In this document: one piece after another, positions 54,417-64,000 of the stretch
Numbering within the stretch: position 1 is the stretch's first letter
Layout of the letters: every line of letters begins with the position of its first letter
Assembly (NCBI GenBank): GCA_026873275.1
Contig: JANTUC010000011.1
Location: 558,001 to 622,000, forward strand
Direction: 5' to 3'
DNA: 64,000 bases
Source of the DNA: Pseudopithomyces maydicus
Taxonomy: Eukaryota > Ascomycota > Dothideomycetes > Pleosporales > Didymosphaeriaceae
Position numbers and translations under genes: made by a program
The notes under the pieces: model-generated
Database searches by the model: none
Seen by the model: the letters and a program-made list of their open reading frames with translations, nothing else
Told to the model about the DNA's origin: nothing

Positions 54417-54916
54417 TTGTTTGAATGATGTCAAAGCTGTACTTGTACAGCTTTGATCCTAGGATCAATGATGTGCAAAAGGTAGAAGACGAAGGACAGA
54501 GATATTGCCCTGGTTGATGGAATTTATACCACGGCGTATGACTGATGTGAACGTGTTTCTAAGAACTGACTGTGCTGTTGGGTAGACCTGCTATGAGTAA
54601 TATGTACAGTACGAGGAAATGGGAAAGTCATAACCATTATAATGGAGGCACGAATCCTTGATCTAGTAACAATGTATATTTCTCGCGCTCCTTGAGTCAT
54701 CTCTGTACAATAATATTGTATTCGAGTCACATTGAATGACCACTAAACTCATAATCTGGTATTTTGGATGGTAAGTTGTAAATTCGACATTCCTCCTTGC
54801 ACCCCAAGATAGCAATCGCACAAGTCTGATATCATTCCCAAACGCCACAAATGCAATGGTATCATAAGCAAAATTATTCCACATAAGGTCGTCCTAGATC
54901 AAATTCCCCTCCAAGG
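54417..54916. other. Intergenic, no gene seen
   Basis: About 500 bp, AT-rich; the promoter side of the orphan gene and the 3' flank of the RTA1-like gene. A small inverted repeat AGCTGTACTTGTACAGCT lies near 54435-54452. Confidence 0.45.
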
Positions 54917-56074
54917 TTAGCATCGTATCCCGAAGCTGGCAACTGTTTTTGGCGGCAGCGCCACGACATTGATATTAGGCCTGGCGCCAGACACTGCAGG
55001 CTCACCAAAGTCCTGTGGTGTGTAGTTTCGCATCTCAGCGTCATCGTTAGGACTTCCAGGCCTCAACGCATCCTTCTCCTGAACTGCCCTTGTCTTGTCC
55101 AAGACCAATCCCGTGTAGCTCCTTGGCAAGTATCGTCCTGGGTGCCAGACAGCCATTACGACTAGCACTAATGCCACAGGCATCGCATCAAAACTCCAGA
55201 AACACCATTCGTGCTGCTGAAGGTACTGTAATCCAGTTGTCTTGTCCTGCGGAATTTCAAGCGTGCGGTAGATAGCACGAAGTGTGATGAGTCCGGCTGC
55301 AATATTGATAAAATGTGAGAGTCGTCGGAACATGTGAAAATCTCCGAGATCTTCGTGTCGCCAATGAAGACTGATGACAAAATAGCGCATCGCGATGATT
55401 GCGAAAGCCATGTAGCAAGAGAGTTGCAGGATCAGCCCCAGGATAAGAATGACGCGACCAGCAACAACACGCTGCTCCGCGGACTCAATGCTGCGGTTGG
55501 GTGACTCATCGTGATCGTAGGCTCGCGAAATGGTGCTTGCGCCTGCAAGCTGGATGACGAAGCTAAAGAGGTCGAAAATGACAAAGGTAGGCGTGATGTA
55601 TCGTGGAAAACACCACAGAGTCTTGAAATTGAGAGCGTGCGGCGGGCAAGAAAACCAGACTACGCGACTGAACGCCATATAACAAGCTGCAGCAAAAAAG
55701 CTAGGGGCTAAGAGTATCATAAGGAAGGCGATGAGAAACGGACCATTGGGTTCAGTGTCGATTGCGGAGACCAGACGACATATGTACCCAATGACTTCCA
55801 TAAGAATTCCGATGAGGGCTGTCCAGAAAAACCACGAGCGATAGCGAACATGCTGGTAGACAAGGACAGCGGATAGGAGGACGATGACCACGCAACCGAC
55901 CGCTGCGGCCGGTACGTTGGGATCGTAGATGAAGGGATTGAAGGCTGTTAGACAACTTAGACTATGCATCTAGATTAAGACACAGACGAGCCCAAACTTA
56001 CCATATTGACTGGCATGTTCCCGTTTTGGCAAGTCAACGTTTCGTGTCTTCAGTAGTATAGATATTGCGCTCAT
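54917..56074 (-). CDS. RTA1-like (RTA1/RTM1 family) seven-transmembrane protein
   Basis: Fungal plasma-membrane family linked to lipid (sphingoid base) translocation and tolerance to toxic compounds. Two exons: 56074..56002 and 55944..54917; intron 55945..56001 (GTAAGT..AACAG, 57 nt) joins SQY-A-FNPFIYDPNVPAAAVG in phase 1, giving 366 aa from ATG 56074 (MSAISILLKTRNVDLPKREH). Seven hydrophobic segments follow (for example VGCVVIVLLSAVLVY, LIAFLMILLAPSFFAAACYM, VILILGLILQLSCYMAF) with the family features YICRLVS, AACYMAFSRVV and HEWCFWSFDAMPV near the end. The soluble C-tail is about 70 residues. Without the intron one would start at an internal ATG and lose the true N-terminus. Confidence 0.9.
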
Positions 56075-57349
56075 GCTGGTAGTGGTGTGGTCGTAGATGG
56101 TCACTCGAAGCCGGCTCTTTCATCAGCGGGACACTGCCATCTTCAAGCGACGCAGGAATGAGAAGGGAGAGGCCAAACATCGTCAGAGAGGAGCGGGCAG
56201 CGCAGTTTTACTTACGTGCCTCAAGAGCTAAGAAGACAAGATGCTTGGCGTGTGCCATGGATCCCGCACCTCGCACTTCCAAGGGCCAAGTCGCACCTCA
56301 AAGCGCACAGCCTACGCAGCTCCTAGGCAAACAAACCGCCCTCCCCAACCCTCTGCCTACAAGATCCATGCTTACACGTGGTCTGGTCTGATCCTCACGC
56401 ACAGGCCGTCGTACATTTCACACCATGCTGCACCTCTTATCACAACCCAGTCTGTCCGCACCAGCTTCTGCATTCATTACGTCCGAGAAAAGGGTGCAGC
56501 GGAGCCTAAACCTGCCTGGGCGCAAAGGCTGGGCGGGATTCAGGCAGCGGATCGAAAGATCATTTGCAGATCGATGGGGGCGGGTACCCGAGCAGTCAAA
56601 TTGCGGGCTTGGTGTGTACGCTGGGCGTGGTGTTGGCAATGGCTTGGCAGCGCGCGACAAGTCGTCTGTGTAAGGTAATATTTTGCCGGCATTGACCGCT
56701 GCGGATATCCACCAAGGAGACCTGTGACACCTGATAGCTTCTGTTTAGACATGTGTGGCTGTCGTGGTGTTATTGAAACGCATGTGTAGAGAGGACGGCA
56801 CAAGATCCGCAGCAACAATGCCGTGTTCCGTGATGCCGGATTTAAGGACGGGCCTTGGCTGTTCCGACGTCCTTAATTAGATTAGGACTTGTGTGTGAGG
56901 GTTTCTAGAAGAGTCGTCAGGAGCTTTTGGTGAGGCGTGCATAGGCAGCGTCTGGGTGGCAGAACGGTAGGTGCAGAAAGCGGTCCAGGATACACCCAGT
57001 GTCGATCGTGATATAATTGTAACATGAAATCAATGATAGCAATCTGATTCATCTGATTCATTAGTATCGGATGGTAGGGAGCTAAGTTGGTTTGGGCTGT
57101 GGCTTGATGACCTTCACATCAAGGCCCAAAGTAGCAAGCGCATTCCTTTTGGAGATATTTTGGGAGACACCAAGGTTAAACTCGCGTGCGACCTCGAATA
57201 TTTGTGTAGTTTAACGGGTTGTACGCTGTCTTCATTGCTATACATCATCAGACATTACGCGTGAGTACATTGCTGCGCAATGCACATGGTATCATTTATC
57301 ATACCCAAAGCCCTGGTGCGAGACAACAGCGACAAAACCCTCAATGCCT
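56075..57349. other. Intergenic, no supported gene
   Basis: About 1.27 kb. Frames of 70-145 codons overlap on both strands (for example 56241..56678) but have no motif and mostly no good start. Likely RTA1-like promoter and CCT1 3' flank. Confidence 0.5.
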
Positions 57350-59165
57350 CTAATGGCCGTGTCCATCGTCATCGCCGCCGCCTCTCTCCTCGGGATCTAG
57401 CTTGATCATGGTATCTATGCGCATGATAGCAACACAGGCCTCAACAGCACTCTTCAGCTGCTTGACCTTGCTCATGCTGGGCTCAAGCACACCAGCCTTC
57501 AATGAATCGTGCACCTTGCCATTCACCAGGTCCAAACCATAGTTCTTGTAGTTCTTCGATTTTGCGAGCTGCTTCGCGTTTTCGGGTGTTGTAGGGTCAG
57601 AGGGAGTGCGTTGGGAGAGTGCGTGTCGGGAACGAAGATTAGCAACCAGCTCGGTGGAATCTTTTGCGGCATTGATAGCTAATGTCTTAGGGATGGCAAG
57701 AAGTGCGGTGGCGAAAGCGGCAATGGCGAGCTGCTCGCGAGAGCCCTAGAATGGGTCAGTGTCTATAGGACAAAGAAGATATACATCGAATGTACTTACC
57801 ACCGATGTTGCCCATTCCTCCAGGTAGATGTGCAGTGCAGTTTCTACCGCACCTCCACCAGGCACTACGCGGCCACTTTCGAGAGTCCGCTTCACTGCCG
57901 ACAAAGCATCGTGCACGGATCGCTCCATCTCGTCGAGAGCGTAATCGTTGGCACCTCGCAGAATGATGGATGCCGAAGAAAACGCCTTGGTGCCCTTTAC
58001 CAGGATGCATTCGTCGTCTGAGATGCGCTCCTGTACCACCTCTTCCGCGTAACCCAGGTTCGACGCTTCGAACTTCTCGTCGCCGTTAAGATCTGACAGT
58101 GTGCTCACAAGGGTGGCGCCGGTCGCCTTTGCTATCCGACGCAGATCTTCCTTCTTGCATCTCCGCACGGCCATAGCGCCCTTCTCTACGAAATGTTTAA
58201 GGCACATGTCGTCAATGCCCTTGGTCGTGAGGACCACGTTCGCTCCTGCCTTGAGAATCATCTCTATCCGCTCGATCACAATGCCAGACTCTCGCTCCCG
58301 GATCTTCTCGAGCTGTTCTGGGTCGTCGATGGTAATGTGAACACCGAGCTTCATCCTCTCCTTCTGCAAATTAATATCTAAGCACGCAATCTTTGCGTCG
58401 GTAACGCGAGTCTTCATGGCTTGTGATGCAACGGTGCAGTTGAGAGCGTAGCCTTTGACCAGTACCGACTCGGTAGCACCCTTTCCATGTGCCTTCAAGA
58501 TGTTTACAGCCTTCACGGGGTACTTGACCTCGTTCTTGTTGTTTGTGGACTTTACGGACTGCATCGCATCTACTACCATGTTGGAGAAGAAATCCGAGTC
58601 AGAGCCAATGATCTTGCTGGACATGGACGTCTTTGCAATGCTGACCAACGGCTCACGGCCCAGCTGTGCCACGTTTGTGCTGATGTTCTCGTTCATGTAC
58701 TTGACGGCTTCCCTGAGGGCCAGCCTGTACCCGGTGATGATGGTGGTGGGGTGTATCTTGTTCTTCATGAGCTCGTTCGCACGTCGCAGAAGCTCCGCTG
58801 CTATTATGACAACCGATGTGGTGCCGTCGCCGACCTCCTTGTCTTGCTGCTGGGCGAGATCGACGAGAATCTTGCCGGCGGGGTGCTCGATATCGAGCAA
58901 GCTCAGGATGGTGGCACCGTCGTTGGTCACCGTCACGTCACCGATATCGTCGACCATCATCTTGTCGAGGCCCGAAGGTCCGAAGGAGGACTTGACGACA
59001 TTGGCAATTGCCTGCGTCGCCAGTGCATTTTGGTCGCGGATGTCTTGCCCACTGATCTTGGTTCCGCCGAGGACTGCGGCCGGCGTTAGCTCTGAGACGG
59101 ACGGGAAGCTTCGCTGGCTTACACAGAGTTCCGGCGTTTCGCTGCTGTTCGAAGATTCCGGCCAT
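57350..59165 (-). CDS. CCT1: T-complex chaperonin CCT/TRiC subunit alpha (Cct1/Tcp1)
   Basis: Subunit of the cytosolic group II chaperonin that folds actin and tubulin. Exons 59165..59123, 59073..57800, 57745..57350; introns 59074..59122 (49 nt, GTAAGC..CGCAG) and 57746..57799 (54 nt, GTAAGT..TCTAG). The joins give the family N-terminus MAGIFEQQRNAGTLFLGGTK and ATSVGSREQLAIAAFA. Total 570 aa. Diagnostic sites: SFGPSGLDKMMVDDIGDVTV, VTNDGATIL, ATP motif GDGTTS, RLALREAVKYM, GANVVLTTKGIDDMCLKHFV and GRVVPGGGAVE. The last residues (ERGGGDDDGHGH) match the charged Gly-rich end of alpha subunits. A longer unspliced N-terminus from upstream would lose the canonical FLGG join, so ATG 59165 is chosen. 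Divergent from prolyl-tRNA synthetase. Confidence 0.96.
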
Positions 59166-59663
59166 GGTTGTGTGCTCGAGCTGTTGTTGCTGCTGCCCTC
59201 CTGCTGCCTCTGCATCTTTTCGACGCGGGCACGGTCGCGGCCCAACTATTTTCCACTAGCGCGGCTCCACTGACTCAAGCTCCTGTGCCGAAGCAGCCCC
59301 TCTATTATTTGATTCTGGTTGCGATACGAGTGCAGCGACTGCAGCCCGAAGGAAACCGCTGAGTGACTCTTCTAACACGAAGGTGTGCGCCCTTTTCTGT
59401 CCCCCGAGCCCGTGACTCGTCTCTGACTCCCTCAATCGCAGGTGTGGTTATATTCCCCTCTGTTTCGCGTTCCCCGCTACCCCACCAAGAGCCCAAACGC
59501 GACTTTATTCCTAAATCGTACCGTGCCTACATATATCGAGTCACCCAAACCCTCGCCCGCAAAAACGCGTCGCATATACACAAACAGCCCACCATTGGCT
59601 GCCTCCTCACGGAACCAAACGCTGACTTTGGCTACGCACAGATCAGACGACCTACCATCCAAT
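59166..59663. promoter_or_regulatory. Divergent promoter region, CCT1/prolyl-tRNA synthetase
   Basis: 498 bp between opposed start codons of two growth-related genes. No TATA box; C/T-rich sequence (TTCCCCTCTGTTTCGCGTTC around 59450) before the synthetase. A shared promoter is inferred. Confidence 0.5.
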
Positions 59664-61500
59664 ATGGCCGAAGCCACCGCAGCAGACGGAAAGATGAAGG
59701 ATCTCTCCATTTCCGGGGTGAAGAAGAACAAGAAGGACGGTGCTCCCAAGACGGCGGCGAAGAAGCCCCAGCAGCAGAAGAAGAAGGTCCGTTAGACACA
59801 TTCGCTGAACTGTTGCGGAATTATCTTGTTCACACACGGACAGATTGAGGGCGCCGCTCTGATTGGTATCGATGTCGCCAAGGAGGACGACCTCGCCGAA
59901 TGGTACCAGCAGGTCATCACCAAGGGCCAAATGATTTCATACTACGATGTGGGTTTTGCGATTCCGCTTCGGGGAGGTTGCTGATAAGCATTAGGTCGCT
60001 GGCTGCTACATCTTGGAACCCGCCAGTTATGCCATTTGGGAAAACATCAAGGCCTGGTTCGATGCGAAGATCAAGGTAAGAACCTCTGTTCATATTGAAG
60101 CAATGCCGCTGACGATGCCAGACCTTGAAAGTCCGCAATGCCTACTTCCCTATCTTCATCAGCTCCGACAACCTGAGAGAGAGAAGGAGCATCTTGAGGG
60201 TTTCGCTGCTGAGGTAGCTTGGGTTACCAAGGGTGGAAAGTCGGATTTGGAGAAGCCTGTCGCCGTCCGTCCTACGTCTGAGACCGCCATGTACCCTCAC
60301 TTCGCCCGCAAGATCCAGTCTCACCGAGATCTTCCTCTCAAGCTGAACCAGTGGAACAACGTTGTCCGATGGGAGTTCAAGCACCCAATGCCCTTTATTC
60401 GATCGCGCGAGTTCTTGTGGCAAGAGGGCCACACGGCGCATTTGACCCAAGAGCAAGCGACAGAGGAGGTCCTCCAGATCCTAGATTGGTATGCTGATGT
60501 ATATCAAGAGCTTCTCGCTGTTCCTGTGGTCAAGGGCACCAAGACCGTCAACGAGAAGTTCCCTGGTGCCGATTTTACTACCACAATCGAGGGTTTCATC
60601 CCCGCTACCGGCAGAGGTATTCAAGCAGCAACATCGCACGCTCTGGGCCAACATTTCTCCAAAATGTTCAATATCACAGTTGAAGATCCTAATGCTAAGG
60701 AGGCGGGTAAATCGGAACACATTCACGTGTGGCAGAACTCTTGGGGTCTTACAACTCGTTCTATTGGAGTCATGATCCTCACCCATGGCGATAACCGCGG
60801 TTTGGTGATCCCTCCTCGTGTGGCCGAGATCCAAGTCGTTATCATCCCCGCTGGTGTGACGGCTAAGACATCCCCCGAGGCAAAGGAGGATCTCTACAAG
60901 AAGGTCGATGCCATCAAGAGCGATTTGGAGTCTGTGGGTGTCCGAGTAGAGACCGATCTCAGGGAAGGATACTCTCCAGGCTTCAAGTTCAATGATTGGG
61001 AGATGAAGGGTATTCCTCTGCGTATTGAATTTGGACCCAAGGATGCCGAGAAGGGCCAGGTCACTACATCTCGACGTGACATCGAAGATAAGACGCAGGC
61101 TCGTGGCGAGACCAAGATTGAGGACCTCAAGGAAGCCATTCCTAAACTCCTTGAGCAAATCCAGAAGGACATGCTTGAGAAGGCCACCAAAGCGTATGAT
61201 GAGCACCGTGTCCAACTCACTGACTGGGAGCAATTTGTCCCTACCCTTAACGGAAAGAACGTCATTCTTGTTCCTCACTGTGAGGGTGATAAGTGCGAGG
61301 ATGAAGTCAAGGCAAAGAGTGCTAGAACAGCACTTGGAGACGGTGTGGCTGAGGACAAGCAAGCCCCGGCCATGGGCGCGAAGAGCTTGTGCATTCCTTT
61401 CGACCAGCCAGAGGGTATCAAGGAGGGTGAGACAAAGTGCATCAACCCTGATTGTAACAACTTCGCGAAGAAGTGGGTGCTTTTCGGACGCAGTTATTAA
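59664..61500 (+). CDS. Cytosolic prolyl-tRNA synthetase (frame broken by one base)
   Basis: Class II synthetase that charges tRNA-Pro (archaeal/eukaryotic type). Exons 59664..59786, 59844..59948, 59995..60075, 60122..61500; introns 57, 46 and 46 nt. About 562 aa: Lys-rich N-terminus (SGVKKNKKDG), WYQQVITKGQMISYYDVAGC, motif region VAVRPTSETAMYPHF, motif 2 FKHPMPFIRSREFLWQEGHT, motif 3 TRSIGVMILTHGDNRGLVIP, anticodon-binding domain, zinc-type C-terminal domain with four Cys (HCEGDKCED...CINPDCNNF), and the canonical end KKWVLFGRSY. Exon 4 starts TLKVRNAYFPIFISSDNL, but the next residues EREKEHLEGFAAEVAWVT lie in another frame; one missing base at about 60172..60176 (ACCTGAG) explains it, and the codon total then fits. 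No N-terminal editing domain is present. Confidence 0.93.
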
Positions 61501-62018
61501 GCGATATGTTTTGAAGATCGGATATGGCCTGCATTATTTGGTGTAGGGGTGTGGTATCTCGGTGGGAATGTTTTTACGGCGTCCATGTCCAGAATAATGG
61601 ATGACATAGGGGCTGCTATTTTTTCGTTAGGTATCTGAGAAATCTTCATCAGGTGTCACTCTACTGCAACTCAATTTTGTCATTCGTTACTAAAACCATA
61701 AGACAGATAGTTGTCGCTTTCTTTTCGTGTGTTGCATATTGAAGTGTCATACAGGAATACCCGAGCGTTTACGGTGAAGTCGTACTGTTATCAAAGCGCA
61801 AACGAAACACGATAGCCGTTGTCAACCCGAACATTGATTCGCTGTTCACTCTTCATTTAAAAGTGCTGCGCCGCTATCCGAGCACCAGGTCACTCACATT
61901 GTTAACTTTGTCAACCTGCCCTGCTTTCCACTATCACCACACTTGCTCGGCCCATACGCACTTATTTACCACTCTCAGCCTTTCCTACCAACATACACCC
62001 CAAATACCGCCACCCAAC
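61501..62018. other. Intergenic, no gene seen
   Basis: Synthetase 3'UTR and the promoter/leader of the next gene; the leader near 61930-62015 is C/A-rich (CACCCAAC before the ATG). Confidence 0.5.
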
Positions 62019-62774
62019 ATGTGTCACAAACTCTTTCAAACCTACGGCTGTGGTCACACTCGAGAGGTCTGCACCACGCCCTGCGTCCACGCGCTCGCAA
62101 CGGCTACGCCTGCGTCTCCAACCTCCCTCGAGCTCCCACTGGCCAATCTTGAAGACAGAACCTCACTCCATCCAGGCCTCGCACTAGGCCACCGCCCATC
62201 TACAGACTCTGTCTCATCCCTCCCACTGGGGAGCACAGTTGCGAATAAAGGCAACCTCAGCCTACCCTCACAGACCCTTCACGGCATCCGCACATCCTCG
62301 CTTTCCAACCTTACATCGACTGCTCCTCGTGGCTCTCCCAACTTCACGCCTTCACGCCTAAGGGATTCGGTGGTGTCTATCGCACCGCCGCCATACACGC
62401 ACAACGCAGCCTCCCGCCAAATCTCGAACCTCGCACCTCCACCCTCTGCCCAGACAAATACAGACCCCGCCCTTGGACAGAGCGAGCCCGAGATGATCCC
62501 AAATTTCTGCACCCAGTTCTTCGCGCGCTATCTCCCCGCTGGCATCTACCCTTGCTACGACTGCTACATGAAACCGGAGTTTGAGCGAGTCCGACAGAAG
62601 TGGATGCGCGTGTATGCGGACATACACCCAGGATGCAAGCCGGAGGATATCGAGCGCATGTGCGGGATGGAGGAGATTGCTAGGAAACAGGGATTGGTCA
62701 ACGTTGCGCGGGAGATCAACACGGCGGAGAGTGGGAAGGTCAAGGTGATGCAAGGGGAGCAGAGGACGGAGTGA
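62019..62774 (+). CDS. Hypothetical Cys/Ser/Pro-rich protein, 251 aa
   Basis: ATG 62019 (AACATGTG) starts MCHKLFQTYGCGHTREVCTT followed by PCVH, a Cys/His-spaced N-terminus (about residues 2-26: C, C, H, C, C, H) that could bind zinc. Residues 30-150 are Ser/Pro/Leu-rich and disordered. The C-terminal 90 residues look folded: IPNFCTQFFARYLPAGIYPC, YDCYMKPEFERVRQKWMRVY, HPGCKPEDIERMCGMEEIAR. The same layout of N-terminal Cys knuckle and C-terminal Cys-helix occurs in some uncharacterised filamentous-ascomycete proteins, by memory only. No signal peptide. The frame is open upstream of this ATG but without another ATG. Confidence 0.62.
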   Translation: MCHKLFQTYGCGHTREVCTTPCVHALATATPASPTSLELPLANLEDRTSLHPGLALGHRPSTDSVSSLPLGSTVANKGNLSLPSQTLHGIRTSSLSNLTSTAPRGSPNFTPSRLRDSVVSIAPPPYTHNAASRQISNLAPPPSAQTNTDPALGQSEPEMIPNFCTQFFARYLPAGIYPCYDCYMKPEFERVRQKWMRVYADIHPGCKPEDIERMCGMEEIARKQGLVNVAREINTAESGKVKVMQGEQRTE

Positions 62775-63309
62775 TGGCTACGACACAGGGATGATTGGGG
62801 TACAGAAGCCTAAAGGCCTAGGCAGATGGTTGCGGGCTTTTAGGGAGTTACAAGCATTGTGTGTGGACAGAGCGAAAATCGGAGGGCACAGCTACGAGGG
62901 TAAGGTGTCTGACTGACTGCGTGTTGGCGACCATTCTCGACATGTAGATCGATAGATTAATACTGAATTGTACAAACAACAAACTGAAGACTGTGCGTCA
63001 TAACCTTGTCGATGAACTCTATCAAGCGTAAACAATGACAGCAAACATTATATCTGTTGTACGCCTCTCGCATCCTTTGGATCCGCCTACCCTTATCATA
63101 TCCGTTCCTGAGATATAATTCACAGTTGCTTTAAAATAAAGTGAAGGTAGTCAGACACCCATGGGTGACGTTCATGTCTTGATTATCATGATATGTACTT
63201 GCTCGTGTCGTCATGCCTGTCGTTGAAATTTCCCACCCCTTAAAGATGTAGGCAGACATCTCCGCCCCACCCTGTGCAAGATTTCATCGTGACCCTTCAA
63301 CTAGTATCC
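62775..63309. other. Convergent 3' flanks, no gene seen
   Basis: About 530 bp, AT-rich; no motif or RNA gene seen. Confidence 0.5.
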
Positions 63310-63972
63310 CTAGTTGGTATCCATTTCATCCTCATCCTCATCTTTCTCTACTGTCTTCTTCACGCCTTCCACAAAAGCCTTGACAGCTTCACCTCCACCA
63401 AGCGGCATCCCTCCGCCTCTCATGAAGCCCCCGTTCTCCACATCAATCTTCAAAGCCGAGCTCACGTTTGGAAGCCCACCATCTCGCAAAGCAACTGTCA
63501 GACTGCCCAAACTTTGCCTCATCTGGGGGCTCGTGACCACCCTCTTCAACACCTCCCGTTTATCCTCTTGGCTGAGAGAGAGGAGGACAGCTTGTGCGGT
63601 GTCAGATTCGGGATCGATGTCAGCGACATCATCCACCTCAGCCTCGATGAGAAAGAGTGTCGTGGGTAGTTGAGCACATAGAGCATCAATGAACTCATCG
63701 GGAGCTTTCTCAATGACCGGGAGAGTATTGGGCGGGGAGAGGAGGTCAAGGAGCGTGGTGAATGAATCACCGGAGCTTGATGCACTGCCGGCACCACCTT
63801 TGAGTGACTGGAGGAAATTTTGAACGATGGCGGAAGCGTCGGTTGATCCAGCGGTCGCTCTGTCGATTGTTAGCCCGTCTGATCCAATTATCAACGTACT
63901 AACATGCAAGGTGGTTTGGAAGCATTGGACAGTCGATCGAGCGTCGTGGCGGGTGAGCTTAGTACTAGACAT
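63310..63972 (-). CDS. RPN13: Proteasome ubiquitin receptor Rpn13 (ADRM1), C-terminal DEUBAD part; 5' end uncertain
   Basis: Rpn13 binds ubiquitin through an N-terminal Pru domain and recruits the UCH37/Uch2 deubiquitinase through its C-terminal DEUBAD domain. Only the latter is visible: TDASAIVQNFLQSLKGG, FTTLLDLLSPPNTLPVIEKA, LSQEDKREVLKRVVTSPQMR, QSLGSLTVALRDGGLPNVSS, GEAVKAFVEGVKKTVEKDED. The 45 residues before this do not resemble Pru. A good acceptor (CTAACAATCGACAG, ending at 63860) just before ATAGSTDAS, and a donor GTTAGT at 63903, suggest an intron 63860..63903, with the upstream exon in another frame and further exons, including Pru, beyond the window's right edge. ATG 63972 is therefore a provisional start. 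Confidence 0.72.
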   Translation of the reverse strand: MSSTKLTRHDARSTVQCFQTTLHVSTLIIGSDGLTIDRATAGSTDASAIVQNFLQSLKGGAGSASSSGDSFTTLLDLLSPPNTLPVIEKAPDEFIDALCAQLPTTLFLIEAEVDDVADIDPESDTAQAVLLSLSQEDKREVLKRVVTSPQMRQSLGSLTVALRDGGLPNVSSALKIDVENGGFMRGGGMPLGGGEAVKAFVEGVKKTVEKDEDEDEMDTN

Positions 63973-64000
63973 GATTTGGTAATTTTCTATTGGTACAGTT

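Noticed and set aside
58455..59273. 272-codon plus-strand frame
   Set aside because: Antisense to CCT1, whose motifs are unambiguous.

Overview
This window is nuclear DNA of a filamentous ascomycete. Genes carry short spliceosomal introns (about 44-170 nt, mostly GTAAGT-like donors and CTAAC/CTGAC-like branch sites). The gene set combines fungal housekeeping genes with typical filamentous-ascomycete accessory genes: a HET-domain protein, an RTA1-like membrane protein, a CYP504-like P450 and an APC permease. Gene style and density (about 27 genes in 64 kb) suggest Dothideomycetes, perhaps Pleosporales; that placement is inference.

Layout. 0-16 kb: 3' part of the splicing helicase PRP22, an APC permease, a HET protein, a small Cys/Tyr-rich protein, then the divergent pair VPS15 (PI3-kinase regulatory kinase) and ALG2 (N-glycan mannosyltransferase), and an intron-containing tRNA-Gln(UUG). 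16-27 kb: genes I cannot name, two of them probably conserved and nuclear, the others short orphans with TATA-like boxes and long AT-rich spacers. 27-36 kb: CYP504-like P450, a type II membrane glycosyltransferase-like protein, and mitochondrial RNA polymerase RPO41. 36.3-39.9 kb: a 3.6 kb stretch without a recognisable gene. 39.9-49.3 kb: the head-to-head pair NUP49/FIP1 (114 bp apart), an ECM4-type glutathione transferase, and a folliculin-interacting protein (FNIP/Lst4). 49.3-54.5 kb: a second orphan-rich region, including a protein with an 84-bp tandem repeat. 54.9-64 kb: RTA1-like protein, the divergent pair CCT1 (chaperonin) and cytosolic prolyl-tRNA synthetase, a small Cys-containing protein, and the C-terminal part of proteasome receptor RPN13.

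The genes do not form one pathway or cluster; this is ordinary eukaryotic chromosome with housekeeping blocks separated by two accessory, orphan-rich blocks. I see no mobile element, CRISPR array or biosynthetic cluster.

The two most useful observations are as follows. (1) Four conserved housekeeping or signalling genes (RPO41, NUP49, FNIP, ProRS) each carry a single reading-frame break, three of them exactly at G/C homopolymers, which looks like systematic indel error in the assembly rather than pseudogenes. (2) FIP1 carries an in-frame 120-residue N-terminal extension that I do not recognise. In addition, several orphan genes have short terminal exons that a plain ORF reading would miss. 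No previously undescribed multi-gene system can be defended from the sequence alone.
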